Assembly: GCF_034190915.1 (NCBI RefSeq)
Contig: NW_026947634.1
Span: 186,001 to 250,000 of the forward strand
Reading direction: 5' to 3'
From: Cavia porcellus
Taxonomy: Eukaryota; Chordata; Mammalia; Rodentia; Caviidae
DNA: 64,000 nt
Positions 12,334 through 26,742 of the stretch are shown here, piece by piece; positions within the stretch are counted from its first letter, which is position 1; every line of letters begins with the position of its first letter. A program made the translations under genes and the position numbers. The notes beneath the pieces are model-generated. The model made no database searches and was not told the origin of the DNA. It saw only the letters and a program-made list of their open reading frames with translations.

Positions 12334-15300
12334 CACCACCCCGTGATGTTTTTCTCACTCCTACTAGTGAATGTAATGTAACACACACCCATACAATGCG
12401 CACCACCCCGTGATGTTTTTCTCACTCCTACTAGTGAATCTAATGTAACACACACCCATACAATGCGCACCACCCCGTGATGTTTTTCTCACTCCTACTA
12501 GTGAATCTAATGTAACACACACCCATACAATGCGCACCACCCTGTGATGTTTTTCTCACTCCTACTAGTGAATCTAATGTAACACACACCCATACAATGC
12601 GCACCACCCCGTGATGTTTTTCTCACTCCTACTAGTGAATGTAATGTAACACACACCCATACAATGCGCACCACCACGTGATGTTTTTCTCACTCCTCTT
12701 AGTGAATGTAATGTAACACACACCCATACAATGCGCACCACCCCGTGATGTTTTTCTCACTCCTACTAGTGAATCTAATGTAACACACACCCATACAATG
12801 CGCACCACCCCGTGATGTTTTTCTCACTCCTACTAGTGAATGTAATGTAACACACACCCATACAATGCGCACCACCCCGTGATGTTTTCCTCACTCCTAC
12901 TAGTGAATCTAATGTAACACACACCCATACAATGCGCACCACCCCGTGATGTTTTTCTCACACCTACTAGTGAATCTAATGTAACACACACCCATACAAT
13001 GCGCACCACCCCGTGATGTTTTTCTCACTCCTACTAGTGAATGTAATGTAACACACACCCATACAATGCGCACCACCACGTGATGTTTTTCTCACTCCTC
13101 TTAGTGAATGTAATGTAACACACACCCATACAATGCGCACCACCCCGTGATGTTTTTCTCACTCCTACTAGAGAATCTAATGTAACACACACCCATACAA
13201 TGCGCACCACCCCGTGATGTTTTTCTCACTCCTCCTAGTGAATGCAATGTAACACACACCCATACAATGCGCACCACCCCGTGATGTTTTCCTCACTCCT
13301 ACTAGTGAATCTAATGTAACACACACCCATACAATGCGCACCACCCCGTGATGTTTTTCTCACTCCTACTAGTGAATCTAATGTAACACACACCCATACA
13401 ATGCGCACCACCCGGTGATGTTTTTCTCATTCCTACTAGTGAATGTAATGTAACACACACCCATACAATGCGCACCACCCCGTGATGTTTTTCTCACTCC
13501 TACTAGAGAATCTAATGTAACACACACCCATACAATGCGCACCACCCCGTGATGTTTTTCTCACTCCTCCTAGTGAATGCAATGTAACACACACCCATAC
13601 AATGCGCACCACCCCGTGATGTTTTCCTCACTCCTACTAGTGAATCTAATGTAACACACACCCATACAATGCGCACCACCCCGTGATGTTTTCCTCACTC
13701 CTACTAGTGAATCTAATGTAACACACACCCATACAATGCGCACCACCCCGTGATGTTTTTCTCACTCCTACTAGTGAATGTAATGTAACACACACCCATA
13801 CAATGCGCACCACCCGGTGATGTTTTTCTCATTCCTACTAGTGAATGTAATATAACACACACCCATACAATGCGCACCACCCCGTGATGTTTTTCTCACT
13901 CCTACTAGTGAATGTAATGTAACACACACCCATACGATGCGCACCACCCCGTGATGTTTTTCTCACTCCTACTAGTGAATGTAATGTAACACACACCCAT
14001 ACAATGCGCACCACCCCGTGATGTTTTTCTCACTCCTACTAGTGAATGTAATGTAACACACACCCATACAATGCGCACCACCCCGTGATGTTTTTCTCAC
14101 TCCTACTAGTGAATGTAATGTAACACACACCCATACAATGCGCACCACCCCGTGATGTTTTTCTCACTCCTACTAGTGAATGTAATGTACCACACACCCA
14201 TATAATGCGCACCACCCCTTGATGTTTTTCTCACTCCTACTAGTGAATGTAATGTAACACACACCCATACATTGCGCACCACCCCGTGATGTTTTTCTCA
14301 CTCCTACTAGTGAATGTAATGTAACACACACCCATACAATGCGCACCACCCCGTGATGTTTTTCTCACTCCTACTAGTGAATGTAATGTAACACACACCC
14401 ATACAATGCGCACCACCCCGTGATGTTTTTCTCACTCCTACTAGTGAATGTAATATAACACACACCCATACAATGCGCACCACCCCGTGATGTTTTTCTC
14501 ACTCCTACTAGTGAATGTAATGTAACACACCCCCAAACAATGCGCATCACCCCGTGATGTTTTTCTCACTCCTACTAGTGAATGTAATGTAACACACACC
14601 CATACAATGCGCACCACCCCGTGATGTTTTTCTCACTCCTACTAGTGAATCTAATGTAACACACACCCATACAATGTGCACCACCCCGTGATGTTTTTCT
14701 CACTCCTACTAGTGAATGTAATGTAACACACACCCATACATTGCGCACCACCCCGTGATGTTTTTCTCACTCCTACTAGTTAATGTAACGTAACACACAC
14801 CCATACAATGCGCACCACACCGTGATGTTTTTCTCACTCCTATTAGTGAATGTAATGTAACACACACCCATACAACGCGCACCACCCCGTGATGTTTTTC
14901 TCACTCCTCCTAGTGAATGTAATGTAACACACACCCATACAATGCGCACCACCCCGTGATGTTTTTCTCACTCCTACTAGTGAATCTAATGTAACACACA
15001 CCCATACAATGCGCACCACCACATGATGTTTTTCTCACTCCTACTAGTGAATGTAATGTAACACACACCCATACAATGCGCACCACCCCGTGATGTTTTT
15101 CTCACTCCTACTAGTGAATGTAATGTAACACACACCCATACAATGCGCACCACCCCGTGATGTTTTTCTCACTCCTACTAGTGAATGTAATGTAACACAC
15201 ACCCATACAAGGCGCACCACCCCGTGATGTTTTTCTCACTCCTACTAGTGAATGTAATGTAACACACACCCATACATTGCGCACTACCCCGTGATGTTTT

Positions 15301-16889
15301 TCTCACTCCTACTAGTGAATGTAATGTAACACACACCCATACAATGCGCACCACCCCGTGATGTTTTTCTCACTCCTACTAGCGAATCTAATGTAACACA
15401 CACCCATACAATGCGCACCACCCCGTGATGTTTTTCTCACTCCTACTAGTGAATCTAATGTAACACACACCCATACAATGCGCACCACCCCGTGATGTTT
15501 TTCTCACTCCTACTACTGAATCTAATGTAACACACACCCATACAATGCGCACCACCCCGTGATGTTTTTCTCACTCCTACTAGTGAATCTAATGTAACAC
15601 ACACCCATACAATGCGCACCACCCCGTGATGTTTTTCTCACTCCTACTAGTGAATCTAATGTAACACACACCCATACAATGCGCACCACCCCGTGATGTT
15701 TTTCTCACTCCTACTAGTGAATCTAATGTAACACACACCCATACAATGCGCACCACCCCGTGATGTTTTTCTCACTCCTACAAGTGAATCTAATGTAACA
15801 CACACCCATACAATGCGCACCACCCCGTGATGTTTTTCTCACTCCTACTAGTGAATGTAATGTAACACACACCCATACAATGCGCACCATCCCGTGATGT
15901 TTTTCTCACTCCTACTAGTGAATCTAATGTAACACACACCCATACAATGCGCACCACCCCGTGATGTTTTTCTCACTCCTACTAGTGAATCTAATGTAAC
16001 ACACACCCATACAATGCGCACCACCCCGTGATGTTTTTCTCACTCCTACTAGTGAAAGTAATGTAACACACACCCATACAATGCGCACCACCCCGTGATG
16101 TTTTTCTCACTCCTACTAGTGAATGTAATGTAACACACACCCATACATTGCGCACCACCCCGTGATGTTTTTCTCACTCCTACTAGTGAATGTAATGTAA
16201 CACACACCCATACAATGCGCACCACCCCGTGATGTTTTTCTCACTGCTACTAGTGAATGTAATGTAACACACACCCATACAATGCGCACCACCCCGTGAT
16301 GTTTTTCTCACTCCTACTAGTGAATGTAATGTAACACACACCCATACAATGCGCACCACCCCGTGATGTTTTTCTCACTCCTACTAGTGAATGTAATGTA
16401 ACACACACCCATACAATGCGCACCACCCCGTGATGTTTTTCTCACTCCTACTAGTGAATTTAATGTAACACACACCCATACAATGCGCACCACCCCGTGA
16501 TGTTTTTCTCACTCCTACTAGTGAATCTAATGTAACACACACCCATACAATGCGCACCACCCCGTGATGTTTTTCTCACTCCTACTAGTGAATGTAATGT
16601 AACACAAACCCATACAAGGCGCACCACCCCGTGATGTTTTTCTCACTCCTACTAGTGAATGTAATGTAACACACACCCATACAATGCGCACCACCCCGTG
16701 ATGTTTTTCTCACTCCTACTAGTGAATCTAATGTAACACACACCCATACAATGCGCACCACCCCGTGATGTTTTTCTCACTCCTACTAGTGAATCTAATG
16801 TAACACACACCCATACAATGCGCACCACCCCGTGATGTTTTTCTCACTCCTACTAGTGAATCTAATGTAACGCACACCCATACAATGCG
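12334..16889. repeat. U4 monomer block, 68 monomers (canonical HOR, A2 type)
   Basis: Same length as U3 but a different internal order. A2 markers are CCCTGTGATG near 12,540, TCACACCTAC near 12,957, TAATATAACAC near 13,851 and 14,454, CACCCCTTGATG near 14,213, CTAGCGAATC near 15,380 and CTACTGAATC near 15,514. All recur in U8 at +23,137. It has three more monomers than U3 between the CAAGGCG marker (15,209) and TACAAG (15,779), and three fewer upstream, so equal length does not mean identical structure. Confidence 0.93.
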
Positions 16890-17032
16890 CACGAACACGC
16901 GATGTTTTTCAGAAACCTATCCTACATTGCCACTGCATTTTCCCTGACCTCCCCATGCTGACCACCCCGCGGTGCTTTTCTCCATCCTACATTGCCACTC
17001 ACTGCCTATTCTAATTCAGACCCTCCGATTCA
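16890..17032. repeat. Spacer copy 5, 143 bp, between U4 and U5
   Basis: It starts 4699 bp after copy 4. It has one private change: GCATTTTCCCTG where other copies read GCATGTTCCCTG. The monomer just before it carries TAACGCACACCC, a variant shared only with the monomer before copy 9 at 40,027, which supports descent of the two junctions from one ancestor. Confidence 0.97.
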
Positions 17033-17099
17033 CACCACCCCGTGATGTTTTTCTCACTCCTACTAGTGAATGTAATGTAACACACACCCATACAATGCG

Positions 17100-18567
17100 C
17101 ACCACCCCGTGTTTTTCTCACTCCTACTAGTGAAAGTAATGTAAAACACACCCATACAAAGCGCACCACCCCGTGATGTTTTTCTCACTCCTACTAGTGA
17201 ATGTAATGTAACACACACCCATACAATGCGCACCACCCCGTGATGTTTTTCTCACTCCTACTAGTGAATCTAATGTAACACACACCCATACAATGCGCAC
17301 CACCCCGTGATGTTTTTCTCACTCCTTCTATTGAATGTAATGTAACACACACCCATACAATGCGCACCACCCCGTGATGTTTTTCTCACTCCTACTAGTG
17401 AATCTAATGTAACACACACCCATACAATGCGCACCACCCCGTGATGTTTTTCTCACTCCTTCTAGTGAATATAATGTAACACACACCCATACAATGCGCA
17501 CCACCCCGTGATGTGTTTCTCACTCCTACTAGTGAATGTAATGTAACACACACCCATACAATGCGCACCACCCCGTGATGTTTTTCTCACTCCTACTAGT
17601 GAATGTAATGTAACACACACCCATACAATGCGCACCACCCCGTGATGTTTTTCTCACTCCTACTAGTGAATGCAATGTAACACACACCCATACAATGCGC
17701 ACAACCCCGTGATGTTTTTCTCACTCCTACTAGTGAATGTAATGTAACACACACCCATACAATGTGCACCACCCCGTAATGTTTTTCTCACTCCTACTAG
17801 TGAATGTAATGTAACACACACCCATACAATGCGCACCAACCCGTGTTTTTCTCACTCCTACTAGTGAAAGTAATGTAAAACACACCCATACAAAGCGCAC
17901 CACCCCGTGATGTTTTTCTCACTCCTACTAGTGAATGTAATGTAACACACACCCATACAATGCGCACCACCCCGTGATGTTTTTCTCACTCCTACTAGTG
18001 AATCTAATGTAACACACACCCATACAATGCGCACCACCCCGTGATGTTTTTCTCACTCCTTCTATTGAATGTAATGTAACACACACCCATACAATGCGCA
18101 CCACCCCGTGATGTTTTTCTCACTCCTACTAGTGAATCTAATGTAACACACACCCATACAATGCGCACCACCCCGTGATGTTTTTCTCACTCCTTCTAGT
18201 GAATATAATGTAACACACACCCATACAATGCGCACCACCCCGTGATGTGTTTCTCACTCCTACTAGTGAATGTAATGTAACACACACCCATACAATGCGC
18301 ACCACCCCGTGATGTTTTTCTCACTCCTACTAGTGAATGTAATGTAACACACACCCATACAATGCGCACCACCCCGTGATGTTTTTCTCACTCCTACTAG
18401 TGAATGCAATGTAACACACACCCATACAATGCGCACAACCCCGTGATGTTTTTCTCACTCCTACTAGTGAATGTAATGTAACACACACCCATACAATGTG
18501 CACCACCCCGTAATGTTTTTCTCACTCCTACTAGTGAATGTAATGTAACACACACCCATACAATGCG
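17100..18567. repeat. 734-bp tandem duplication of the B-type head
   Basis: The stretch from the 64-bp monomer at 17,100 repeats from 17,834 with offset 734 (11 monomers less 3 bp). The junction monomer at 17,834 is a hybrid: it begins CACCAACCCGTG, as the 11th monomer after the head does elsewhere, and continues TTTTTCTC with the 3-bp deletion of the head monomer. The matching part of U9 (from 40,237) has one copy only and reads CACCAACCCGTGATG at the equivalent place. The exchange point is thus inside about 12 bases at 17,834-17,845. Confidence 0.93.
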
Positions 18568-20715
18568 CACCAACCCGTGATGTTTTTCTCACTCCTACTA
18601 GTGTATGTAATGTAAAACACACCCATACAATGCGCACCACCCCATGATGTTTTTCTCACTTCTACTAGTGAAGCTAATGTAACACACACCCAAACAATGC
18701 GCACCACCCCGTGATGTTTTTCTCACTCTTACTAGTGAATGTAATGTAACACACACCCATACAATGCGCACCACCCCGTGATGTTTTTCTCACTCCTACT
18801 AGAGAATCTAATGTAACACACACCCATACAATGCGCACCACCCCGTGATGTTTTTCTCACTCCTCCTAGTGAATGCAATGTAACACACACCCATACAATG
18901 CGCACCACCCCGTGATGTTTTCCTCACTCCTACTAGTGAATCTAATGTAACACACACCCATACAATGCGCACCACCCCGTGATGTTTTTCTCACTCCTAC
19001 TAGTGAATCTAATGTAACACACACCCATACAATGCGCACCACCCCGTGATGTTTTTCTCACTCCTACTAGTGAATGTAATGTAACACACACCCATACAAT
19101 GCGCACCACCCGGTGATGTTTTTCTCATTCCTAATAGTGAATGTAATGTAACACACACCCATACAATGCGCACCACCCCGTGATGTTTTTCTCACTCCTA
19201 CTAGTGAATGTAATGTAACACACACCCTTACGATGCGCACCACCCCGTGATGTTTTTCTCACTCCTACTAGTGAATGTAATGTAACACACACCCATACAA
19301 TGCGCACCACCCCGTGATGTTTTTCTCACTCCTACTAGTGAATGTAATGTAACACACACCCATACAATGCGCACCACCCGGTGATGTTTTTCTCACTCCT
19401 ACTAGTGAATGTAATGTAACACACACCCATACAATGCGCACCACCCCGTGATGTTTTTCTCACTCCTACTAGTGAATGTAATGTACCACACACCCATATA
19501 ATGCGCACCACCCCGTGATGTTTTTCTCACTCCTACTAGTGAATGTAATGTAACACACACCCATACATTGCGCACCACCCCGTGATGTTTTTCTCACTCC
19601 TACTAGTGAATGTAATGTAACACACACCCATACAATGCGCACCACCCCGTGATGTTTTTCTCACTCCTACTAGTGAATGTAATGTAACACACACCCATAC
19701 AATGCGCACCACCCCGTGATGTTTTTCTCACTCCTACTAGTGAATGTAATGTAACACACACCCATACAATGCGCACCACCCCGTGATGTTTTTCTCACTC
19801 CTACTAGTGAATGTAATGTAACACACCCCCAAACAATGCGCATCACCCCGTGATGTTTTTCTCACTCCTACTAGTGAATGTAATGTAACACACACCCATA
19901 CAATGCGCACCACCCCGTGATGTTTTTCTCACTCCTACTAGTGAATCTAATGTAACACACACCCATACAATGTGCACCACCCCGTGATGTTTTTCTCACT
20001 CCTACTAGTGAATGTAATGTAACACACACCCATACATTGCGCACCACCCCGTGATGTTTTTCTCACTCCTACTAGTTAATGTAACGTAACACACACCCAT
20101 ACAATGCGCACCACCCCGTGATGTTTTTCTCACTCCTATTAGTGAATGTAATGTAACACACACCCATACAACGCGCACCACCCCGTGATGTTTTTCTCAC
20201 TCCTCCTAGTGAATGTAATGTAACACACACCCATACAATGCGCACCACCCCGTGATGTTTTTCTCACTCCTACTAGTGAATCTAATGTAACACACACCCA
20301 TACAATGCGCACCACCACATGATGTTTTTCTCACTCCTACTAGTGAATGTAATGTAACACACACCCATACAATGCGCACCACCCCGTGATGTTTTTCTCA
20401 CTCCTACTAGTGAATGTAATGTAACACACACCCATACAATGCGCACCACCCCGTGATGTTTTTCTCACTCCTACTAGTGAATGTAATGTAACACACACCC
20501 ATACAAGGCGCACCACCCCATGATGTTTTTCTCACTCCTACTAGTGAATCTAATGTAACACACCTATACAATGCACACCACCCCGTGATGTTTTTCTCAC
20601 TCCTACTAGTGAATGTAATGTAACACACACCCATACAATGCGCACCACCCCGTGATGTTTTTCTCACTCCTACTAGTGAATGTAATGTAACACACACCCA
20701 TACAATGCGCACCAC

Positions 20716-23700
20716 CACGTGATGTTTTTCTCACTCCTCTTAGTGAATGTAATGTAACACACACCCATACAATGCGCACCACCCCGTGATGTTTTTCTCA
20801 CTCCTACTAGTGAATGTAATGTAACACACACCCATACAATGCGCACCACCCCGTGATGTTTTTCTCACTCCTACTAGTGAATGTAATGTAACACACACCC
20901 ATACAATGCGCACCACCACGTGATGTTTTTCTCACTCCTCTTAGTGAATGTAATGTAACACACACCCATACAATGCGCACCACCCCGTGATGTTTTTCTC
21001 ACTCCTACTAGTGAATCTAATGTAACACACACCCATACAATGCGCACCACCCCGTGATGTTTTTCTCACTCCTACTAGTGAATGCAATGTAACACACACC
21101 CATACAATGCGCACCACCCCGTGATGTTTTCCTCACTCCTACTAGTGAATCTAATGTAACACACACCCATACAATGCGCACCACCCCGTGATGTTTTTCT
21201 CACTCCTACTAGTGAATCTAATGTAACACACACCCATACAATGCGCACCACCCCGTGATGTTTTTCTCACCCCTACTAGTGAATGTAATGTAACACACAC
21301 CCATACAATGCGCACCACCCCGTGATGTTTTTCTCACTCCTACTAGTGAATGTAATGTACCACACACCCATACAATGCGCACCACCCCGTGATGTTTTTC
21401 TCACTCCTACTAGTGAATGTAATGTACCACACACCCATACAATGCGCACCACCCCGTGATGTTTTTCTCACTCCTACTAGTGAATGTAATGTAACACACA
21501 CCCATACATTGCGCACCACCCCGTGATGTTTTTCTCACTCCTACTAGTGAATGTAATGTAACACACACCCATACAATGCGCACCACCCCGTGATGTTTTT
21601 CTCACTCCTACTAGTGAATGTAATGTAACACACACCAATACAATGCGCACCACCCCGTGATGTTTTTCTCACTCCTACTAGTGAATCTAATGTAACACAC
21701 ACCCATACAATGCGCACCACCACATGATGTTTTTCTCACTCCTACTAGTGAATGTAATGTAACACACACCCATACAATGCGCACCACCCCGTGATGTTTT
21801 TCTCACTCCTACTAGTGAATGTAATGTAACACACACCCATACAATGCGCACCACCCCGTGATGTTTTTCTCACTCCTACTAGTGAATGTAATGTAACACA
21901 CACCCATACAAGGCGCACCACCCCATGATGTTTTTCTCACTCCTAGTAGTGAATCTAATGTAACACACCTATACAATGCACACCACCCCGTGATGTTTTT
22001 CTCACTCCTACTAGTGAATGTAATGTAACACACACCCATACAATGCGCACCACCCCGTGATGTTTTTCTCACTCCTACTAGTGAATGTAATGTAACACAC
22101 ACCCATACAATGCGCACCACCACGTGATGTTTTTCTCACTCCTCTTAGTGAATGTAATGTAACACACACCCATACAATGCGCACCACCCCGTGATGTTTT
22201 TCTCACTCCTACTAGTGAATCTAATGTAACACACACCCATACAATGCGCACCACCCCGTGATGTTTTTCTCACTCCTACTATTGAATGCAATGTAACACA
22301 CACCCATACAATGCGCACCACCCCGTGATGTTTTCCTCACTCCTACTAGTGAATCTAATGTAACACACATCCATACAATGCGCACCACCCCGTGATGTTT
22401 TTCTCACTCCTACTAGTGAATGTAATGTAACACACACCCATACAATGCGCACCACCCCGTGATGTTTTTCTCACTCCTACTAGTGAATGTAATGTAACAC
22501 ACACCCATACAAGGCGCACCACCCCATGATGTTTTTCTCACTCCTACTAGTGAATCTAATGTAACACACCTATACAATGCACACCACCCCGTGATGTTTT
22601 TCTCACTCCTACTAGTGAATGTAATGTAACACACACCCATACAATGCGCACCACCCCGTGATGTTTTTCTCACTCCTACTAGTGAATGTAATGTAACACA
22701 CACCCATACAATGCGCACCACCACGTGATGTTTTTCTCACTCCTCTTAGTGAATGTAATGTAACACACACCCATACAATGCGCACCACCCCGTGATGTTT
22801 TTCTCACTCCTACTAGTGAATCTAATGTAACACACACCCATACAATGCGCACCACCCCGTGATGTTTTTCTCACTCCTACTAGTGAATGCAATGTAACAC
22901 ACACCCATACAATGCGCACCACCCCGTGATGTTTTCCTCACTCCTACTAGTGAATCTAATGTAACACACACCCATACAATGCGCACCACCCCGTGATGTT
23001 TTTCTCACTCCTACTAGTGAATCTAATGTAACACACACCCATACAATGCGCACCACCCCGTGATGTTTTTCTCACCCCTACTAGTGAATGTAATGTAACA
23101 CACACCCATACAATGCGCACCACCCCGTGATGTTTTTCTCACTCCTACTAGTGAATGTAATGTACCACACACCCATACAATGCGCACCACCCCGTGATGT
23201 TTTTCTCACTCCTACTAGTGAAATTAATGTACCACACACCCATATAATGCGCACCACCCCGTGATGTTTTTCTCACTCCTACTAGTGAATGTAATGTAAC
23301 ACACACCCATACATTGCGCACCACCCCGTGATGTTTTTCTCACTCCTACTAGTGAATGTAATGTAACACACACCCATACAATGCGCACCACCCCGTGATG
23401 TTTTTCTCACTCCTACTAGTGAATGTAATGTAACACACACCCATACAATGCGCACCACCCCGTGATGTTTTTCTCACTCCTACTAGTGAATGTAATGTAA
23501 CACACACCCATACAATGCGCACCACCCCGTGATGTTTTTCTCACTCCTACTAGTGAATGTAATGTAACACACCCCCAAACAATGCGCATCACCCCGTGAT
23601 GTTTTTCTCACTCCTACTAGTGAATGTAATGTAACACACACCCATACAATGCGCACCACCCCGTGATGTTTTTCTCACTCCTACTAGTGAATCTAATGTA

Positions 23701-24467
23701 ACACACACCCATACAATGCGCACCACCCCGTGATGTTTTTCTCACTCCTACTAGTGAATGTAATGTAACACACACCCATACATTGCGCACCACCCCGTGA
23801 TGTTTTTCTCACTCCTACTAGTTAATGTAACGTAACACACACACATACAATGCGCACCACCCCGTGATGTTTTTCTCACTCCTACTAGTGAATGTAACGT
23901 AACACACACCCATACAACGCGCACCACCCCGTGATGTTTTTCTCACTCCTCCTAGTGAATGTAATGTAACACACACCCATACAACGCGCACCACCCCGTG
24001 ATGTTTTTCTCACTCCTACTAGTGAATCTAATGTAACACACACCCATACAATGCGCACCACCACATGATGTTTTTCTCACTCCTACTAGTGAATGTAATG
24101 TAACACACACCCATACAATGCGCACCACCCCGTGATGTTTTTCTCACTCCTACTAGTGAATCTAATGTAACACACACCCATACAATGCGCACCACCCCGT
24201 GATGTTTTTCTCACTCCTACTAGTGAATGTAATGTAACACACACCCATACAAGGCGCACCACCCCATGATGTTTTTCTCACTCCTACTAGTGAATCTAAT
24301 GTAACACACCCATACAATGCACACCACCCCGTGATGTTTTTCTCACTCCTACTAGTGAATGTAATGTAACACACACCCATACAATGTGCACCACCCCGTG
24401 ATGTTTTTCTCACTCCTACTAGTGAATGTAATGTAACACACACCCATACAATGCGCACCACCACGTG
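20716..24467. repeat. Nested sub-repeats of 21, 9 and 26 monomers in U5
   Basis: CACGTG followed by CTCCTCTTAGTG occurs at 20,716, 22,121, 22,722 and 24,462, spacings 1405 (21 monomers - 2), 601 (9 - 2) and 1740 (26 - 2). Each 2-bp shortfall is one 65-bp monomer (AACACACC instead of AACACACACC) sitting three or so monomers before the CACGTG. An extra CACGTG monomer at 20,917 is three monomers after the first. The CATACAAGGCG then CCCCATGATG then 65-bp monomer order is kept in every copy. Confidence 0.9.
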
Positions 24468-26599
24468 ATGTTTTTCTCACTCCTCTTAGTGAATGTAATG
24501 TAACACACACCCATACAATGCGCACCACCCCGTGATGTTTTTCTCACTCCTACTAGTGAATCTAATGTAACACACACCCATACAATGCGCACCACCCCGT
24601 GATGTTTTTCTCACTCCTACTAGTGAATGTAATGTAACACACACCCATACAATGCGCACCACCCCGTGATGTTTTTCTCACTCCTACTAGTGAATGTAAT
24701 GTAACACACACCCATACAATGCGCACCACCCCGTGATGTTTTTCTCACTCCTACTAGTGAATGTAATGTAACACACCCCCAAACAATGCGCACCACCCCG
24801 TGATGTTTTTCTCACTCCTACTAGTGAATGTAATGTAACACACACCCATACAATGCGCACCACCCCGTGATGTTTTTCTCACTCCTACTAGTGAATGTAA
24901 TGTAACACACACCCATACAATGCGCACCACCCCGTGATGTTTTTCTCACTCCTACTAGTGAATGTAATGTAACACACACCCATACAATGCGCACGACCCC
25001 GTGATGTTTTTCTCACTCCTTCTAGTGAATGTAATGTAACACACACCCATATATTGCGCACCACCCCGTGATGTTTTTCTCACTCCTACTAATTAATGTA
25101 ACGTAACACACACCCATACAATGCGCACCACCCCGTGATGTTTTTCTCACTCCTACTAGTGAATGTAATGTAACACACACCCATACAATGCGCACCACCC
25201 CGTGATGTTTTTCTCACTCCTCCTAGTGAATGTAATGTAACACACACCCATACAATGCGCACCACCCCGTGATGTTTTTCTCACTCCTCCTAGTGAATGT
25301 AATGTAACACACACCCATACAATGCGCACCACCCCGTGATGTTTTTCTCACTCCTACTAGTGAATCTAATGTAACACACACCCATACAATGCGCACCACC
25401 CCGTGATGTTTTTCTCACTCCTACTAGTGAATCTAATGTAACACACACCCATACAATGCGCACCACCCCGTGATGTTTTTCTCACTCGTACAAGTGAATC
25501 TAATGTAACACACACCCATACAATGCGCACCACCCCGTGATGTTTTTCTCACTCCTACTAGTGAATGTAATGTAACACACACCCATACAATGCGCACCAT
25601 CCCGTGATGTTTTTCTCACTCCTACTAGTGAATCTAATGTAACACACACCCATACAATGCGCACCACCCCGTGATGTTTTTCTCACTCCTACTAGTGAAT
25701 CTAATGTAACACACACCCATACAATGCGCACCACCCCGTGATGTTTTTCTCACTCCTACTAGTGAAAGTAATGTAACACACACCCATACAATGCGCACCA
25801 CCCCGTGATGTTTTTCTCACTCCTACTAGTGAATGTAATGTAACACACACCCATACATTGCGCACCACCCCGTGATGTTTTTCTCACTCCTACTATTGAA
25901 TGTAATGTAACACACACCCATACAATGCGCACCACCCCGTGATGTTTTTCTCACTGCTACTAGTGAATGTAATGTAACACACACCCATACAATGCGCACC
26001 ACCCCGTGATGTTTTTCTCACTCCTACTAGTGAATGTAATGTAACACACACCCATACAATGCGCACCACCCCGTGATGTTTTTCTCACTCCTACTAGTGA
26101 ATGTAATGTAACACACACCCATACAATGCGCACCACCCCGTGATGTTTTTCTCACTCCTACTAGTGAATCTAATGTAACACACACCCATACAATGCGCAC
26201 CACCCCGTGATGTTTTTCTCACTCCTACTAGTGAATCTAATGTAACACACACCCATACAATGCGCACCACCCCGTGATGTTTTTCTCACTCCTACTAGTG
26301 AATGTAATGTAACACAAACCCATACAAGGCGCACCACCCCGTGATGTTTTTCTCACTCCTACTAGTGAATGTAATGTAACACACACCCATACAATGCGCA
26401 CCACCCCGTGATGTTTTTCTCACTCCTACTAGTGAATCTAATGTAACACACACCCATACAATGCGCACCACCCCGTGATGTTTTTCTCACTCCTACTAGT
26501 GAATCTAATGTAACACACACCCATACAATGCGCACCACCCCGTGATGTTTTTCTCACTCCTACTAGTGAATCTAATGTAACACACACCCATACAATGCG

Positions 26600-26742
26600 C
26601 ACGAACACGCGATGTTTTTCAGAAACCTATCCTACATTGCCACTGCATGTTCCCTGACCTCCCCATGCTGACCACCCCGCGGTGCTTTTCTCCATCCTAC
26701 ATTGCCACTCACTGCCTATTCTAATTCAGACCCTCCGATTCA
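26600..26742. repeat. Spacer copy 6, 143 bp, between U5 and U6
   Basis: Same sequence as copy 2 by eye. It starts 9710 bp after copy 5, because U5 holds 143 monomers, about twice the canonical number. Confidence 0.97.

Larger units (their letters stand above)
12191..26599. repeat. Segmental duplication, source or copy 1 (U4 + U5)
   Basis: U4 and U5 are collinear with U8 and the left part of U9. The offset is 23,137 through U4 and to about 17.8 kb. It then drops to 22,403 because of the 734-bp duplication present only here. Collinearity ends about 26.16 kb (48.56 kb in the other copy), where U9 has a 136-bp deletion and lacks the spacer. Direction of copying cannot be told from the sequence alone. 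Confidence 0.88.
17033..26599. repeat. U5 monomer block, 143 monomers, B-type head, expanded
   Basis: 9567 bp = 143 x 67 minus 14: two 64-bp monomers (17,100 and 17,834) and four 65-bp monomers (near 20,561, 21,967, 22,567 and 24,307) account for the 14. It starts as a B-type unit, carries a 734-bp tandem duplication of that head, then an A-like body with further duplications between about 20.4 and 24.5 kb, and ends with the standard terminal block (TACAAG at 25,489, 1111 bp before the spacer). It reads as about two HORs fused with loss of an internal spacer. Confidence 0.92.
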
